Origin: UBA10649 sp037130755
GTDB taxonomy: Bacteria > Actinomycetota > Actinomycetes > S36-B12
Direction of reading: 5' to 3'
Assembly: GCA_037130755.1 (NCBI GenBank)
Contig: JBAXSI010000027.1
Location: 1 to 41,985 of the forward strand
Length of the DNA: 41,985 nucleotides
A program made the position numbers and the translations under genes. Numbering within the stretch: position 1 is the stretch's first letter; the number at the start of each line of letters is the position of its first letter. The notes beneath the pieces were generated by a model. It did not search any database. It saw only the letters and a list, made by a program, of their open reading frames with translations, and had not been told where the DNA came from. Positions 7,617 through 15,165 of the stretch are shown piece by piece.

Positions 7617-8447
7617 ATGAGCAAGGGCTGGTTCGTGACGGGCGCGTCACGAGGATTCGGTCGCATCTGGACGGAGGCAGCGCTGGCGCGTGGCGACCGG
7701 GTCGTGGCGACGGCACGTGACGCGGCCTCGTTGACGGAACTTGTGGATGCCAACCCCGACACCGCGCTTGCTATTCGACTCGACGTCACGGACCGTGCGG
7801 GTGCGTTCGACGCGGCGGCTGCGGCTCGGGAATTCCTCGGTCGCATCGACGTCGTCGTGAACAACGCGGGGTTCGGATTGTTCGGCATGGTCGAGGAGAT
7901 CACCGAGCAGCAAGCCCGTCAGCAGATCGAGACGAACGTCTTCGGCGCACTGTGGGTGACGCAGGCAGTGCTCCCGATCCTGCGCGAACAGGGGTCCGGC
8001 CACATCCTTCAGGTGTCGTCGATCGGCGGCGTGCATGCGTTCCCGGGCCTGGGGCTGTACCACGCGTCGAAGTGGGCGCTCGAGGGCTTCAGCCAGTCGC
8101 TGGCGGCCGAGGTGGCGGAGTTCGGCATCCATGTGACGCTGATCGAGCCCACTGGGTATGCGACGGACTGGGCCTTCGGATCGGCAGTGCGTTCGGAGCC
8201 CATCCCCGACTACGACGACTTCCGCGAACGGGCCCTCGCGGCGCGCGCCAAGGTGGTCGCCGACCGCGGCGACCCCGCTGCGACGGCACCGGTGATCCTC
8301 GAGCTCGTCGACATGGCCGACCCGCCGCTTCGCCTTTTCCTCGGCGAGGGGCCGCACGACATGATCAAGGTCGAGTACGCGGCCCGGCTTGCTGAATGGG
8401 AGCAGTACGACGAGCTATCCCGGTCCGCGCACCGCTTGCCGTCCTGA
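7617..8447 (+). CDS. Short-chain dehydrogenase/reductase (SDR family)
   Basis: An NAD(P)-dependent oxidoreductase of 276 residues, the classical SDR size. It has the cofactor motif TGASRGFG at about residues 7-14, VVVNNAGFGLFG (the NNAG element), VSSIGGVHAFPG (catalytic Ser region) and the catalytic YHASK. The segment after the active site, LIEPTGYATDW, fits the SDR substrate loop. The ATG at 7617 has AAGGAG 9 bases upstream; an in-frame TTG at 7611 sits too close to that site. The substrate cannot be told. It is the first gene after tRNA-Ala and stands apart from the housekeeping runs on either side. Confidence 0.93.
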   Translation: MSKGWFVTGASRGFGRIWTEAALARGDRVVATARDAASLTELVDANPDTALAIRLDVTDRAGAFDAAAAAREFLGRIDVVVNNAGFGLFGMVEEITEQQARQQIETNVFGALWVTQAVLPILREQGSGHILQVSSIGGVHAFPGLGLYHASKWALEGFSQSLAAEVAEFGIHVTLIEPTGYATDWAFGSAVRSEPIPDYDDFRERALAARAKVVADRGDPAATAPVILELVDMADPPLRLFLGEGPHDMIKVEYAARLAEWEQYDELSRSAHRLPS

Positions 8448-8534
8448 CCCATCCGCCGAGAAGCAGGAGACGGTCGCGTTCACGGCCCGATTCGGGCCTT
8501 TTCGCGACCGCCTGCTGCTTCTCGCGGGTCAGGA
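8442..8534. terminator. Long composite palindrome with terminator-like core after the SDR gene
   Basis: A nested palindrome of 93 bases. The outer arms TCCTGACCC (8442-8450) and GGGTCAGGA (8526-8534) pair perfectly. Next come CGAGAAGCAG (8457-8466) with CTGCTTCTCG (8515-8524), then CGGTCGCG (8471-8478) with CGCGACCG (8503-8510). The core is GGCCCG-ATT-CGGGCC (8484-8498) followed by TTTT. The outermost arm includes the SDR stop codon. The core looks like an intrinsic terminator; the outer arms go well beyond what a terminator needs. Confidence 0.7.
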
Positions 8535-8549
8535 GGGCAGGCACTGGGC

Positions 8550-8555
8550 TAGGTT
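8550..8555 (+). promoter_or_regulatory. Candidate -10 box of the F420/NADP oxidoreductase-like gene
   Basis: TAGGTT fits TANNNT. A start 6-7 bases downstream would place the strong ribosome binding site GAGGAGG (8561-8567) at the very 5' end of the message, 5 bases before the ATG. Confidence 0.4.
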
Positions 8556-8572
8556 CGGATGAGGAGGTGCTC

Positions 8573-9205
8573 ATGCGCATCGGATTGATCGGTAGCGGAC
8601 GTATCGGCGGCACGTTGGCCCGCCTGGCCGTCGACAATGGCTACGAGGTCGTGCTGAGCAACAGTCGCGGACCGGAGTCGCTGGCGGACCTAGCCGCGGA
8701 ATTGGGGGAGCACGCGTCGGCTGGCACCGTGGCCGAAGCCGCCGTCAGCGGCGAGGTTGTCGTGGTGACAGTGCCCCTGAAGGTCTATGCCACCGTGCCG
8801 GCCGACCTGCTGTACGGCAAGGTCGTCATCGACACCAACAACTACTACCCGGATCGCGATGCGCACTTCACCGAGCTCGACGACGGCTCGACGACGTCGA
8901 GTGAGCTGTTGGCGGAGCACCTCTCGGGCTCGTTCGTGGTGAAGGCGTTCAACACCATCTACTTCGAGGACCTTGCGACCCAGGGTCAGCCGGCCGGCAC
9001 GCCAGGCCGGCGAGCGCTCCCGATCGCAGGGGATGATGCCAGCGCCAAGGCCATCGTGATCGGGGTCATCGACTCCTTCGGCTTCGACGTGGTGGACGCC
9101 GGTCCGCTGTCCGAAGGCTGGCGCTTCCAGCCGGGGATGCCGGCGTACAACGTCCGCATGGATGCCTCCGAACTGCGGGCGGCCTTGGCCGATGCTCGGC
9201 GGTAG
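8573..9205 (+). CDS. NAD(P)-binding oxidoreductase, F420-dependent NADP oxidoreductase-like
   Basis: A 210-aa Rossmann-fold protein of the family that includes F420:NADP oxidoreductase and related reductases. The N-terminal MRIGLIGSGRIGGTLARL gives the GxGxxG nucleotide loop, and LSNSRGPESL resembles the NADP phosphate-binding segment of that family. VVVTVPLKVY, VVIDTNNYYPDRD and KAFNTIYFEDL continue the expected pattern. The ATG at 8573 has GAGGAGG at ideal spacing. Whether the enzyme uses F420 cannot be decided from the sequence; many members of this fold do not. Confidence 0.88.
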   Translation: MRIGLIGSGRIGGTLARLAVDNGYEVVLSNSRGPESLADLAAELGEHASAGTVAEAAVSGEVVVVTVPLKVYATVPADLLYGKVVIDTNNYYPDRDAHFTELDDGSTTSSELLAEHLSGSFVVKAFNTIYFEDLATQGQPAGTPGRRALPIAGDDASAKAIVIGVIDSFGFDVVDAGPLSEGWRFQPGMPAYNVRMDASELRAALADARR

Positions 9206-9277
9206 ATAACGCCTCAGGGATCCGCCATTCGGGGTGAATCGGGGCACGCCCGACCTGCCTCGCCGTCCGCGGAGGCG

Positions 9278-9283
9278 TACCTT
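9278..9283 (+). promoter_or_regulatory. Candidate -10 box of the 63-aa gene
   Basis: TACCTT fits TANNNT and lies 23 bases before the ATG at 9307, leaving room for the ribosome binding site GGAGG at 9294-9298. There is no clear -35. Confidence 0.35.
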
Positions 9284-9306
9284 GGAGGTAACTGGAGGCG
9301 ATCTTC

Positions 9307-9498
9307 ATGATCTCGCTGAGTCGCGATCACAAAACAGCCAACCTGCACAAGGCCTGCCATCTCGGCCTGCATGACTGGTCTCAGGTTCACAGCGATGACG
9401 GCAGGACGTACTACGCCTGTCGCTTCTGCGATCACATCAAGGCGGCGAATGAACCCTGGTGGGACTTCGCCTCGCAGGCGGGCATCGGCTTCCACTAG
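9307..9498 (+). CDS. 63-aa protein with a CxxC motif, unknown function
   Basis: I do not recognise the family. The ATG is preceded by GGAGG with an 8-base spacer, and the stop lies directly against a long palindrome that separates it from the convergent transporter gene. The 63-aa product is soluble and rich in His and aromatic residues: NLHKACHLGLHDWSQVH, then YYACRFCDHIK, then NEPWWDFASQAGIGFH. The single CxxC with nearby histidines suggests a small zinc- or redox-binding fold (inference). Confidence 0.65.
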   Translation: MISLSRDHKTANLHKACHLGLHDWSQVHSDDGRTYYACRFCDHIKAANEPWWDFASQAGIGFH

Positions 9499-9499
9499 C

Positions 9500-9563
9500 C
9501 GCCGACTGCAGCGCCGCGCGTCACAAGACGTCCGTCTTGTGACGCGGCGCGCTGCAGTCGGCG
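9500..9563. terminator. 64-base near-perfect palindrome filling a convergent gene gap
   Basis: Left arm 9500-9530 and right arm 9533-9563 are inverted copies over 31 positions with only two adjacent mismatches (29 of 31 pair), separated by 2 bases. The left arm begins CGCCGACTGCAGCGC and ends TCACAAGACG. It starts one base after the stop of the 63-aa gene and ends at the base before the stop of the minus-strand transporter gene, so it could terminate both. There is no T run on either strand, which is unusual for an intrinsic terminator. A palindromic repeat element is the alternative. Confidence 0.65.
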
Positions 9564-10442
9564 TCAGGCGTGCGGCTCCGACTCGATCGGGGCCGCGTGC
9601 CGCGTTGCCAGGTAGGACCCGATGAGCACGAGCGGGAATCCGATCGCGATCCCCAGGGTCAGCGGCTCGTTCAGCACGACGATGCCCAGCACGACGGCGA
9701 CTGCCGGATTGACGTACGTGATGAGCGTCGTCCGCGACGGCCCAACCTCGGCGATGAGTGCGAAGAAGATCAGGAAGGCGCCTGCCGTGCAGACGGCGCC
9801 GAGGAACACCACGGCCCACCACGCCGACGCCGGCACCGGCGCCGTCGGCCGCGTCACCCACGCGAAGGGCGCGTAGATCAAGGCGTTGATCGTCAGCGAT
9901 GCGGCGATGACCGACAGGCTGGGCACTTCCTTGAGTCGCTTGTCGACGATGATCGGGCCGAAGGCATAGCCGAGCACGGTGATCATCAGAGCGGCGACAG
10001 ACAGCAGGTCGCCGCCCTGCACGTCGAGACCGACGAGTGCTCCCACGCCGATGAAGCCGATGGCCAGACCCCACAGTCGAGTGCCCGTGAGCTGGTCGTC
10101 CATGCCCATCCGCCGCGCGATGATCGCCGTGACGAGCGGCACCGTGGCGATGAACAGGCCGGCGAGCGAGCTGGAGATGCGCTGCTCCGCCCAGGTGAGC
10201 GCCCACCATGTGAAGGTCATCTCGACCAGTGCGAACGCGAAGACCCAGGGCCAGTGCCCCCGCAGCTGCTTGATCTGGCCGGTGGCGACGGCTATCGGAA
10301 GAAGGATCAGCGCGCCGATGGCCAGTCGGCTGAACACCACCATCGGCGTCGAGAGGTATTCGACGCCGATCTTGATGAGCAGGTAGGGGATGCCCCAGAT
10401 CACGCCGAGTGAGGCGAAGAGGATCCAGCCGCGTCGGGACAC
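9564..10442 (-). CDS. EamA/DMT-superfamily transporter (first copy)
   Basis: A 292-aa integral membrane protein with the ten-helix, two-repeat design of EamA exporters of the drug/metabolite superfamily. Repeat one starts at WILFASLGVIWGIPYLLIKI and includes RLAIGALILLPIA and ALTWAEQRISSSLAGLFIAT. Repeat two includes LGYAFGPIIVDKRL, ALIAEVGPSRTTLITYVNP and the typical end AVVLGIVVLNEPLTLGIAIG. The substrate is unknown; relatives export amino acids or other metabolites. The GTG start has a TAGCGT box 8 bases upstream. It is divergent from leuS and convergent with the 63-aa gene. Confidence 0.92.
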   Translation of the reverse strand: MSRRGWILFASLGVIWGIPYLLIKIGVEYLSTPMVVFSRLAIGALILLPIAVATGQIKQLRGHWPWVFAFALVEMTFTWWALTWAEQRISSSLAGLFIATVPLVTAIIARRMGMDDQLTGTRLWGLAIGFIGVGALVGLDVQGGDLLSVAALMITVLGYAFGPIIVDKRLKEVPSLSVIAASLTINALIYAPFAWVTRPTAPVPASAWWAVVFLGAVCTAGAFLIFFALIAEVGPSRTTLITYVNPAVAVVLGIVVLNEPLTLGIAIGFPLVLIGSYLATRHAAPIESEPHA

Positions 10443-10450
10443 GAGGCGTA

Positions 10451-10456
10451 ACGCTA
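10451..10456 (-). promoter_or_regulatory. Candidate -10 box of the first DMT transporter gene
   Basis: On the minus strand TAGCGT is followed by 8 bases (TACGCCTC) and the GTG start, a near-leaderless arrangement. It lies back to back with the leuS -10 candidate. Confidence 0.4.
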
Positions 10457-10470
10457 GTCCGCCCGCTGGA

Positions 10471-10476
10471 TACCAT
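10471..10476 (+). promoter_or_regulatory. Candidate -10 box of leuS
   Basis: TACCAT inside TGGATACCAT fits the actinobacterial -10 and would give a leader of about 40 bases. No T-box-like or other riboswitch structure fits in so short a leader. Confidence 0.4.
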
Positions 10477-10523
10477 GGGCTTTCGCCCTAGAGGACCAAG
10501 ACGAAGATCGGCAGTTGACGACG

Positions 10524-13001
10524 ATGACCGAGAGTACGGAGAGCGTTCGCGAGCCCTACGACGCGGCAGCCATGCAAGAGAAGTGGCTTCCGGTGTGGGA
10601 CGAGCTCGCCCCGTTCCGCTCAGGACGTCCTGACGACAAGCGCCCGAAGAAGTACGTCCTCGATATGTTCCCGTACCCGTCGGGTGACCTCCACATGGGT
10701 CACGCCGAGGCGTACGCGCTCGGTGACGTCATCGCCCGCTACTGGGTGCAGCGCGGCTTCAACGTCATGCATCCGATCGGCTGGGACTCGTTCGGGCTGC
10801 CGGCCGAGAACGCCGCCATCAAGCGCGGCGAGGACCCCACCCAGTGGACCTACGAGAACATCGACCAGCAGAAGGCGTCGATGCGGCGTTACGCCTGCTC
10901 CTTCGACTGGGACCGCGTGCTGTACACGAGCGACCCGGAATACTACCGCTGGAACCAGTGGTTCTTCCTGCAGATGTTCGAGCGGGGCCTGGCGTACCGC
11001 AAGGACAGCGCGGTCAACTGGTGTCCGAAGGACCAGACGGTCCTGGCGAACGAGCAGGTCGTCGGCGGCCTGTGCGAACGCTGCGACACACCTGTCACGA
11101 AGAAGAAGCTGACGCAGTGGTACTTCCGCATCACGGACTACGCCGACCGGCTGCTCGACGACATGAAGCAACTGGAGGGCAAGTGGCCCGACAAGGTCCT
11201 GCTGATGCAGAAGAACTGGATCGGCCGCTCGACCGGCGCCGAGGTGGAGTTCGTCATCGAGGGTCGCGACGAGCCGGTCACCGTCTACACGACCCGTCCG
11301 GACACTCTCTACGGTGCAACGTTCTTCGTCGTGGCCGCAGACTCCGATCTGGCCGCTGAACTGGCGACCGGTACCACGGCTGAGGCCGAGTTCACCTCCT
11401 ACCTGGAGAAGGTCAAGCAGACCTCTGACGTCGAGCGACTGGACTCCTCGCGCGCGAAGACGGGCGTCTTCCTGCAGCGCTATGCGATCAACCCCGTCAA
11501 CGGCGAGCGCATTCCGGTGTGGGCGTCCGACTACGTCCTGTCCGACTACGGCACCGGCGCGATCATGGCCGTGCCCGCGCACGACCAGCGCGACCTCGAC
11601 TTCGCGCGCACCTTCGGCCTCGACGTCAGGATCGTCGTCGAGGGCGGCGAGGATCCATCGGTTACCGGGAGCGCCACGGCCGATGACGGCCCGCACGTGA
11701 ATTCCGGACCCCTCGACGGGCTCGACAAGGTGGACGCCATTGCAGCCATCACCACGGTTCTGGAGGAGCGCGGCACGGGACGACCGGCTGTCAACTACCG
11801 CCTGCGCGACTGGCTGATCTCGCGCCAGCGGTTCTGGGGCACGCCGATCCCGATCGTGCACTGCGACTCGTGTGGCGAGGTGCCGGTCCCTCTCGACCAG
11901 CTGCCCGTCACGCTGCCGTCCGCAGCCGGACTGGACCTCAAGCCCAAGGGCACGTCGCCGTTGGGCGGCGCTACTGACTGGGTCACCACCACGTGCCCCC
12001 GCTGCGGTGAGCCGGCCCGGCGCGACACCGACACGATGGACACGTTCGTCGACTCGTCCTGGTACTACCTGCGCTACACCAACCCGCTGGATGCTGCTGC
12101 GGCGTTCGATCCGGCGCTGGTGCGCGAGTGGCTGCCGGTCGACCAGTACGTCGGCGGCGTCACGCACGCGATCCTGCACCTGCTGTACTCCCGTTTCTTC
12201 ACGAAGGTCCTGTTCGACATGGGCCTGGTCGACTTCACCGAGCCCTTCACCCGCCTGCTGAACCAGGGCATGGTCGTGATGGGCGGATCGGCCATGAGCA
12301 AGTCGCGCGGCAACCTGGTGCGGCTGTCGGATGAGCTGAAGGAGAACGGCGTCGACGCGGTGCGCACGTCGATGGTGTTCGCGGGTCCGCCCGAGGACGA
12401 CATCGACTGGGCGGAGGTCTCGCCGTCCGGGTCCAAGCGCTTCCTGGCGCGTGCGTGGCGGCTGGCTGGCGACGTCACCAGTGCGCCGGGCATCGACGTC
12501 ACTACGGGTGATCTCGAGCTGCGCAAGGCGACGCACAAGGCCGTGAACGACGCGGCCGTCGCCGTCGAGTCCTTCCGCTTCAACGTCGCCGTGGCACGCG
12601 CGATGGAGCTGGTCAACGTCACGCGCAAGGCGATCGACTCCGGCTGCGGCCCGGCCGATCCGGCTGTGCGCGAGGCGGCCGAGGCGGTGGCGATCATGCT
12701 GTCGCTGGTGGCTCCCTACACGGCCGAGGACATGTGGTCGCTGCTCGGGCATGACCCGTGCGTCGCCCTGGCCGGCTGGCCTGATGTTGACCCGGCCCTG
12801 CTCGTCGAGGAGTCGGTCACCTGCGTCGTGCAGATCGCCGGCAAGGTACGCGAGCGGCTCGAGGTGTCGCCGACGATCAGCGAGGACGAACTGCGTGCTC
12901 TGGCACTCGCAGCGCCGGGGGTCGTGAAGGGCCTCGAAGGTCGCGACATCAAGACGGTGATCGTGCGGGCCCCCAAGCTCGTCAACATCGTCCCCGCGTA
13001 G
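10524..13001 (+). CDS. leuS: Leucyl-tRNA synthetase
   Basis: Charges tRNA-Leu with leucine. The 825-residue class I synthetase carries the HIGH-type motif in YPSGDLHMGHA (HMGH at about 57-60), the editing domain (TTRPDTLYGATFFVVA and GTGAIMAVPAHDQRD), and the KMSKS-type motif GGSAMSKSRGN at about 588-597. Cysteine pairs (CERC, CDSC, CPRC) mark zinc-binding inserts. The anticodon-binding and C-terminal domains follow to the normal end. I chose the ATG at 10524; an in-frame TTG at 10515 is possible but adds only three residues. It is separated from the downstream glycosylase gene by 6 bases. Confidence 0.97.
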   Translation: MTESTESVREPYDAAAMQEKWLPVWDELAPFRSGRPDDKRPKKYVLDMFPYPSGDLHMGHAEAYALGDVIARYWVQRGFNVMHPIGWDSFGLPAENAAIKRGEDPTQWTYENIDQQKASMRRYACSFDWDRVLYTSDPEYYRWNQWFFLQMFERGLAYRKDSAVNWCPKDQTVLANEQVVGGLCERCDTPVTKKKLTQWYFRITDYADRLLDDMKQLEGKWPDKVLLMQKNWIGRSTGAEVEFVIEGRDEPVTVYTTRPDTLYGATFFVVAADSDLAAELATGTTAEAEFTSYLEKVKQTSDVERLDSSRAKTGVFLQRYAINPVNGERIPVWASDYVLSDYGTGAIMAVPAHDQRDLDFARTFGLDVRIVVEGGEDPSVTGSATADDGPHVNSGPLDGLDKVDAIAAITTVLEERGTGRPAVNYRLRDWLISRQRFWGTPIPIVHCDSCGEVPVPLDQLPVTLPSAAGLDLKPKGTSPLGGATDWVTTTCPRCGEPARRDTDTMDTFVDSSWYYLRYTNPLDAAAAFDPALVREWLPVDQYVGGVTHAILHLLYSRFFTKVLFDMGLVDFTEPFTRLLNQGMVVMGGSAMSKSRGNLVRLSDELKENGVDAVRTSMVFAGPPEDDIDWAEVSPSGSKRFLARAWRLAGDVTSAPGIDVTTGDLELRKATHKAVNDAAVAVESFRFNVAVARAMELVNVTRKAIDSGCGPADPAVREAAEAVAIMLSLVAPYTAEDMWSLLGHDPCVALAGWPDVDPALLVEESVTCVVQIAGKVRERLEVSPTISEDELRALALAAPGVVKGLEGRDIKTVIVRAPKLVNIVPA

Positions 13002-13007
13002 TCGCGC

Positions 13008-14294
13008 GTGACCTCGATCACCGCCGACGAGGCCCGACTCATCGCGCTGTGGTCGCAGGGCTTCGTCGAGCCGTTCGACGGTGCCACGCCGGGCTCGGTT
13101 CGTCGATGGGGTGTCGCGCGGCGCAGCCAGCTCGTGCACTCGATGCTCAGGCATTTGGGCGCCGTGCAGCTCGACACCATCTCGGTGCTCGCGCGCTCGC
13201 ACGAATTGGTGGCCTACGCGCGCTTCGGTGCGATCGGCCGGCAGTCGGTCGAGGACGCCTACTGGAATAGCGGCGGGAGCGGCACTCATGGAGCCGTGTC
13301 TCCGGGGCTCGCTGCGCTCACTCCTCCCCCCGGCTCATTCGAGTACTGGTCGCACGCGGCCTGCATCCTGCCAGTGGAATCCTGGCCGCTGTTTGCGTTT
13401 CGTCGCCGTTACTACGAGCGACGCGGGATCCGCTGGCATGACGTCCCGAAGAAGGCCGTGAAGGACGTCCTCGTGCGACTGTCGGAGGGACCGCTGGCCA
13501 CGTCTGACATCGGCGGCGCGAAGAAGGGCGGCGAGTGGTGGGACTGGTCGGAGTCGAAGATCGCCATCGAGTGGCTGCTCGACATCGGCACCGTCGTGGT
13601 GGCGCAGCGCATCGGCTGGCGACGGATCTACGACCTCGCCGAGCGAGTCGTCCCTGCGGACCTGGTGTCGATGGACCTCGACGACGACGAGTGCGTGCTG
13701 GCGTTGATCGCCGACGGCGCGCGCACCGTCGGCATCGGCACGGCCGGTGACATCGCCGACGTCCATCGGGTGAAGAACGCGGACGTGAAGAAGCATGCGC
13801 AGGACGCCGGTCTGGAGCCGGTGCAGGTGGAGGGGTGGCGCGATGCCGCCTGGGCGACACCCGATGCGCTGGCCTGGATCGGCGGCGGCCCACGCGCGAC
13901 CGTTCGCACGACGATGCTCTCGCCGTTCGACTCGCTCGTGTGGCACCGTCCGCGCACCGAGCGGATCTTCGGGATGACGCACAGGCTGGAGGCGTACACG
14001 CCTGCGCACAAGCGCGTCCACGGCTACTTCGCGATGCCGGTGCTGCACCAGGGCCGGCTGGTGGCCCGCGTGGACCCCAAGCGTGAGGGCGCATCGTTGA
14101 TCGCCAAGCGCGTGACCTTCGAGGACGCATCGATCGGCCGCGACGGCGCCGTGCGCCCCGCGGCGATCGCAGGAACGGCCGCGGCCCTTCGCGAGGCCGC
14201 TGCCTGGGTGGGTGCCGAGCGCATCGTCGTTGCCGAGACGGTTCCGTCAGGAGTCGCTTCGGCTCTGGCCCGCCAACTGCACTCCCACGGCTAG
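13008..14294 (+). CDS. YcaQ/AlkZ-family winged-helix DNA glycosylase
   Basis: A 428-aa protein of the winged-helix family (HTH_42) that contains bacterial interstrand-crosslink glycosylases. The key feature is QLDTISVLARSHELVAYARF: Q54-x-D56 matches the Q-hydrophobic-D catalytic motif I recall for the E. coli YcaQ (AlkX) branch, as opposed to the QxQ of Streptomyces AlkZ. Other family features are EYWSHAACILPVESWPLFAF, LSPFDSLVWHRPRTERIFGM and the C-terminal YTPAHKRVHGYFAMPVL. The likely role is excision of bulky or crosslinking alkylated bases. The GTG start lies 6 bases after leuS, so it is probably co-transcribed with leuS. Confidence 0.9.
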   Translation: MTSITADEARLIALWSQGFVEPFDGATPGSVRRWGVARRSQLVHSMLRHLGAVQLDTISVLARSHELVAYARFGAIGRQSVEDAYWNSGGSGTHGAVSPGLAALTPPPGSFEYWSHAACILPVESWPLFAFRRRYYERRGIRWHDVPKKAVKDVLVRLSEGPLATSDIGGAKKGGEWWDWSESKIAIEWLLDIGTVVVAQRIGWRRIYDLAERVVPADLVSMDLDDDECVLALIADGARTVGIGTAGDIADVHRVKNADVKKHAQDAGLEPVQVEGWRDAAWATPDALAWIGGGPRATVRTTMLSPFDSLVWHRPRTERIFGMTHRLEAYTPAHKRVHGYFAMPVLHQGRLVARVDPKREGASLIAKRVTFEDASIGRDGAVRPAAIAGTAAALREAAAWVGAERIVVAETVPSGVASALARQLHSHG

Positions 14295-14297
14295 GGT
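14292..14297 (+). promoter_or_regulatory. Candidate -10 box of the DegV gene (leaderless arrangement)
   Basis: TAGGGT overlaps the stop codon of the glycosylase gene and is followed by 7 bases (CGGGCGC) and the DegV ATG, placing the start of transcription at or next to the start codon. Confidence 0.5.
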
Positions 14298-14304
14298 CGG
14301 GCGC

Positions 14305-15162
14305 ATGAGCGTGCCTCGCGTGGCCGTGATCGCGGACTCCACGTGCTACCTGCCTGCCGGGTGGGCGTCGGAGCTCGGCATCGGGATCGTCCCCGTGCAG
14401 GTCATCGTGGGCGGGCAGTCGTTCGACGAGACCGACGACGATCAGGCCCAGCGCGTGGCCGATGCGCTGAGCGACTGGCACCCGGTCACCACATCGCGAC
14501 CCTCGCCGATGCGCTTTCTGCAGGCCTACGAATGGGCGCTGGAGAGTGGGGCCTCGGAGATCGTCGTGGCCACGCTGAGTTCGGCGATGTCGGCGACGTA
14601 CGAGTCCGCGCTGCTCGCCGCAAAGGAGACGGATGCGCCGGTGCGCGTCGTCGACTCCCGAACTGTGGCGATGGGCCTCGGGTTCGCCGTCGTCGCCGGC
14701 GCCCGCGCTGCTCGGGCCGGGGCGTCGAGCGACGAGGTGGCCGACGTGATCCAACGGCGCGCGGAGAGCTCATCGGTCTTCTTCTACGTCGACACCCTGG
14801 AGTACCTGCGCCGGGGCGGTCGGATCAGTTCGGCGCGCGCTGCCGTGGGTCATGCGTTGAAGGTGAAACCGCTGCTTCGTGTCGTGGACGGCCATGTCGT
14901 CTCGCTGGAGCAGGTGCGCACGTCGGGCCGTGCGCTGGGCCGGCTGGAGGACCTCGCCGCTGAAGCCGCCGGCGACGGCGAATGCGACGTGGCCGTGCAG
15001 CACCTGGGTTCGCCCGAGCGCGCGGGCGACCTCGCTCGCCGGCTGGGCGATCGACTGCCCGGTGCGAGGATCGTGGAATGCCCCGTGGGCGGCGTGGTCG
15101 GCGCGCACGTGGGTCCGGGGATGGTCGCGGTCGTCGTGGCCCCGAGAACGCCTGCGGAGTGA
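14305..15162 (+). CDS. DegV-family fatty-acid-binding protein
   Basis: DegV proteins bind a fatty acid; the homologous FakB proteins present it to the kinase FakA for phospholipid synthesis. The 285-aa product shows the family N-terminus VAVIADSTCYLP, the hydroxyl/carboxylate-contacting region TSRPSPMRFLQAYE, VVATLSSAMSATYESA, VVDSRTVAMGLGF and VDTLEYLRRGGRISSA. No DhaK-type kinase is seen here. The next gene, plsY, uses acyl-phosphate to start phospholipid synthesis, so the adjacency (3-base gap) supports a role in acyl supply (inference). Confidence 0.93.
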   Translation: MSVPRVAVIADSTCYLPAGWASELGIGIVPVQVIVGGQSFDETDDDQAQRVADALSDWHPVTTSRPSPMRFLQAYEWALESGASEIVVATLSSAMSATYESALLAAKETDAPVRVVDSRTVAMGLGFAVVAGARAARAGASSDEVADVIQRRAESSSVFFYVDTLEYLRRGGRISSARAAVGHALKVKPLLRVVDGHVVSLEQVRTSGRALGRLEDLAAEAAGDGECDVAVQHLGSPERAGDLARRLGDRLPGARIVECPVGGVVGAHVGPGMVAVVVAPRTPAE

Positions 15163-15165
15163 TCG

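Noticed and set aside
10477..10523. T-box or other amino-acid riboswitch before leuS
   Set aside because: The leader is under 50 bases and has no T-box sequence or large stem.
10620..13289. Long minus-strand open frame opposite leuS
   Set aside because: Same reasoning: leuS is certain, and the antisense translation shows no domain, start signal or independent support.
13318..14754. Minus-strand open frame opposite the glycosylase and degV genes
   Set aside because: The translation is Arg/Pro-rich without motifs, and both genes opposite it are clear.
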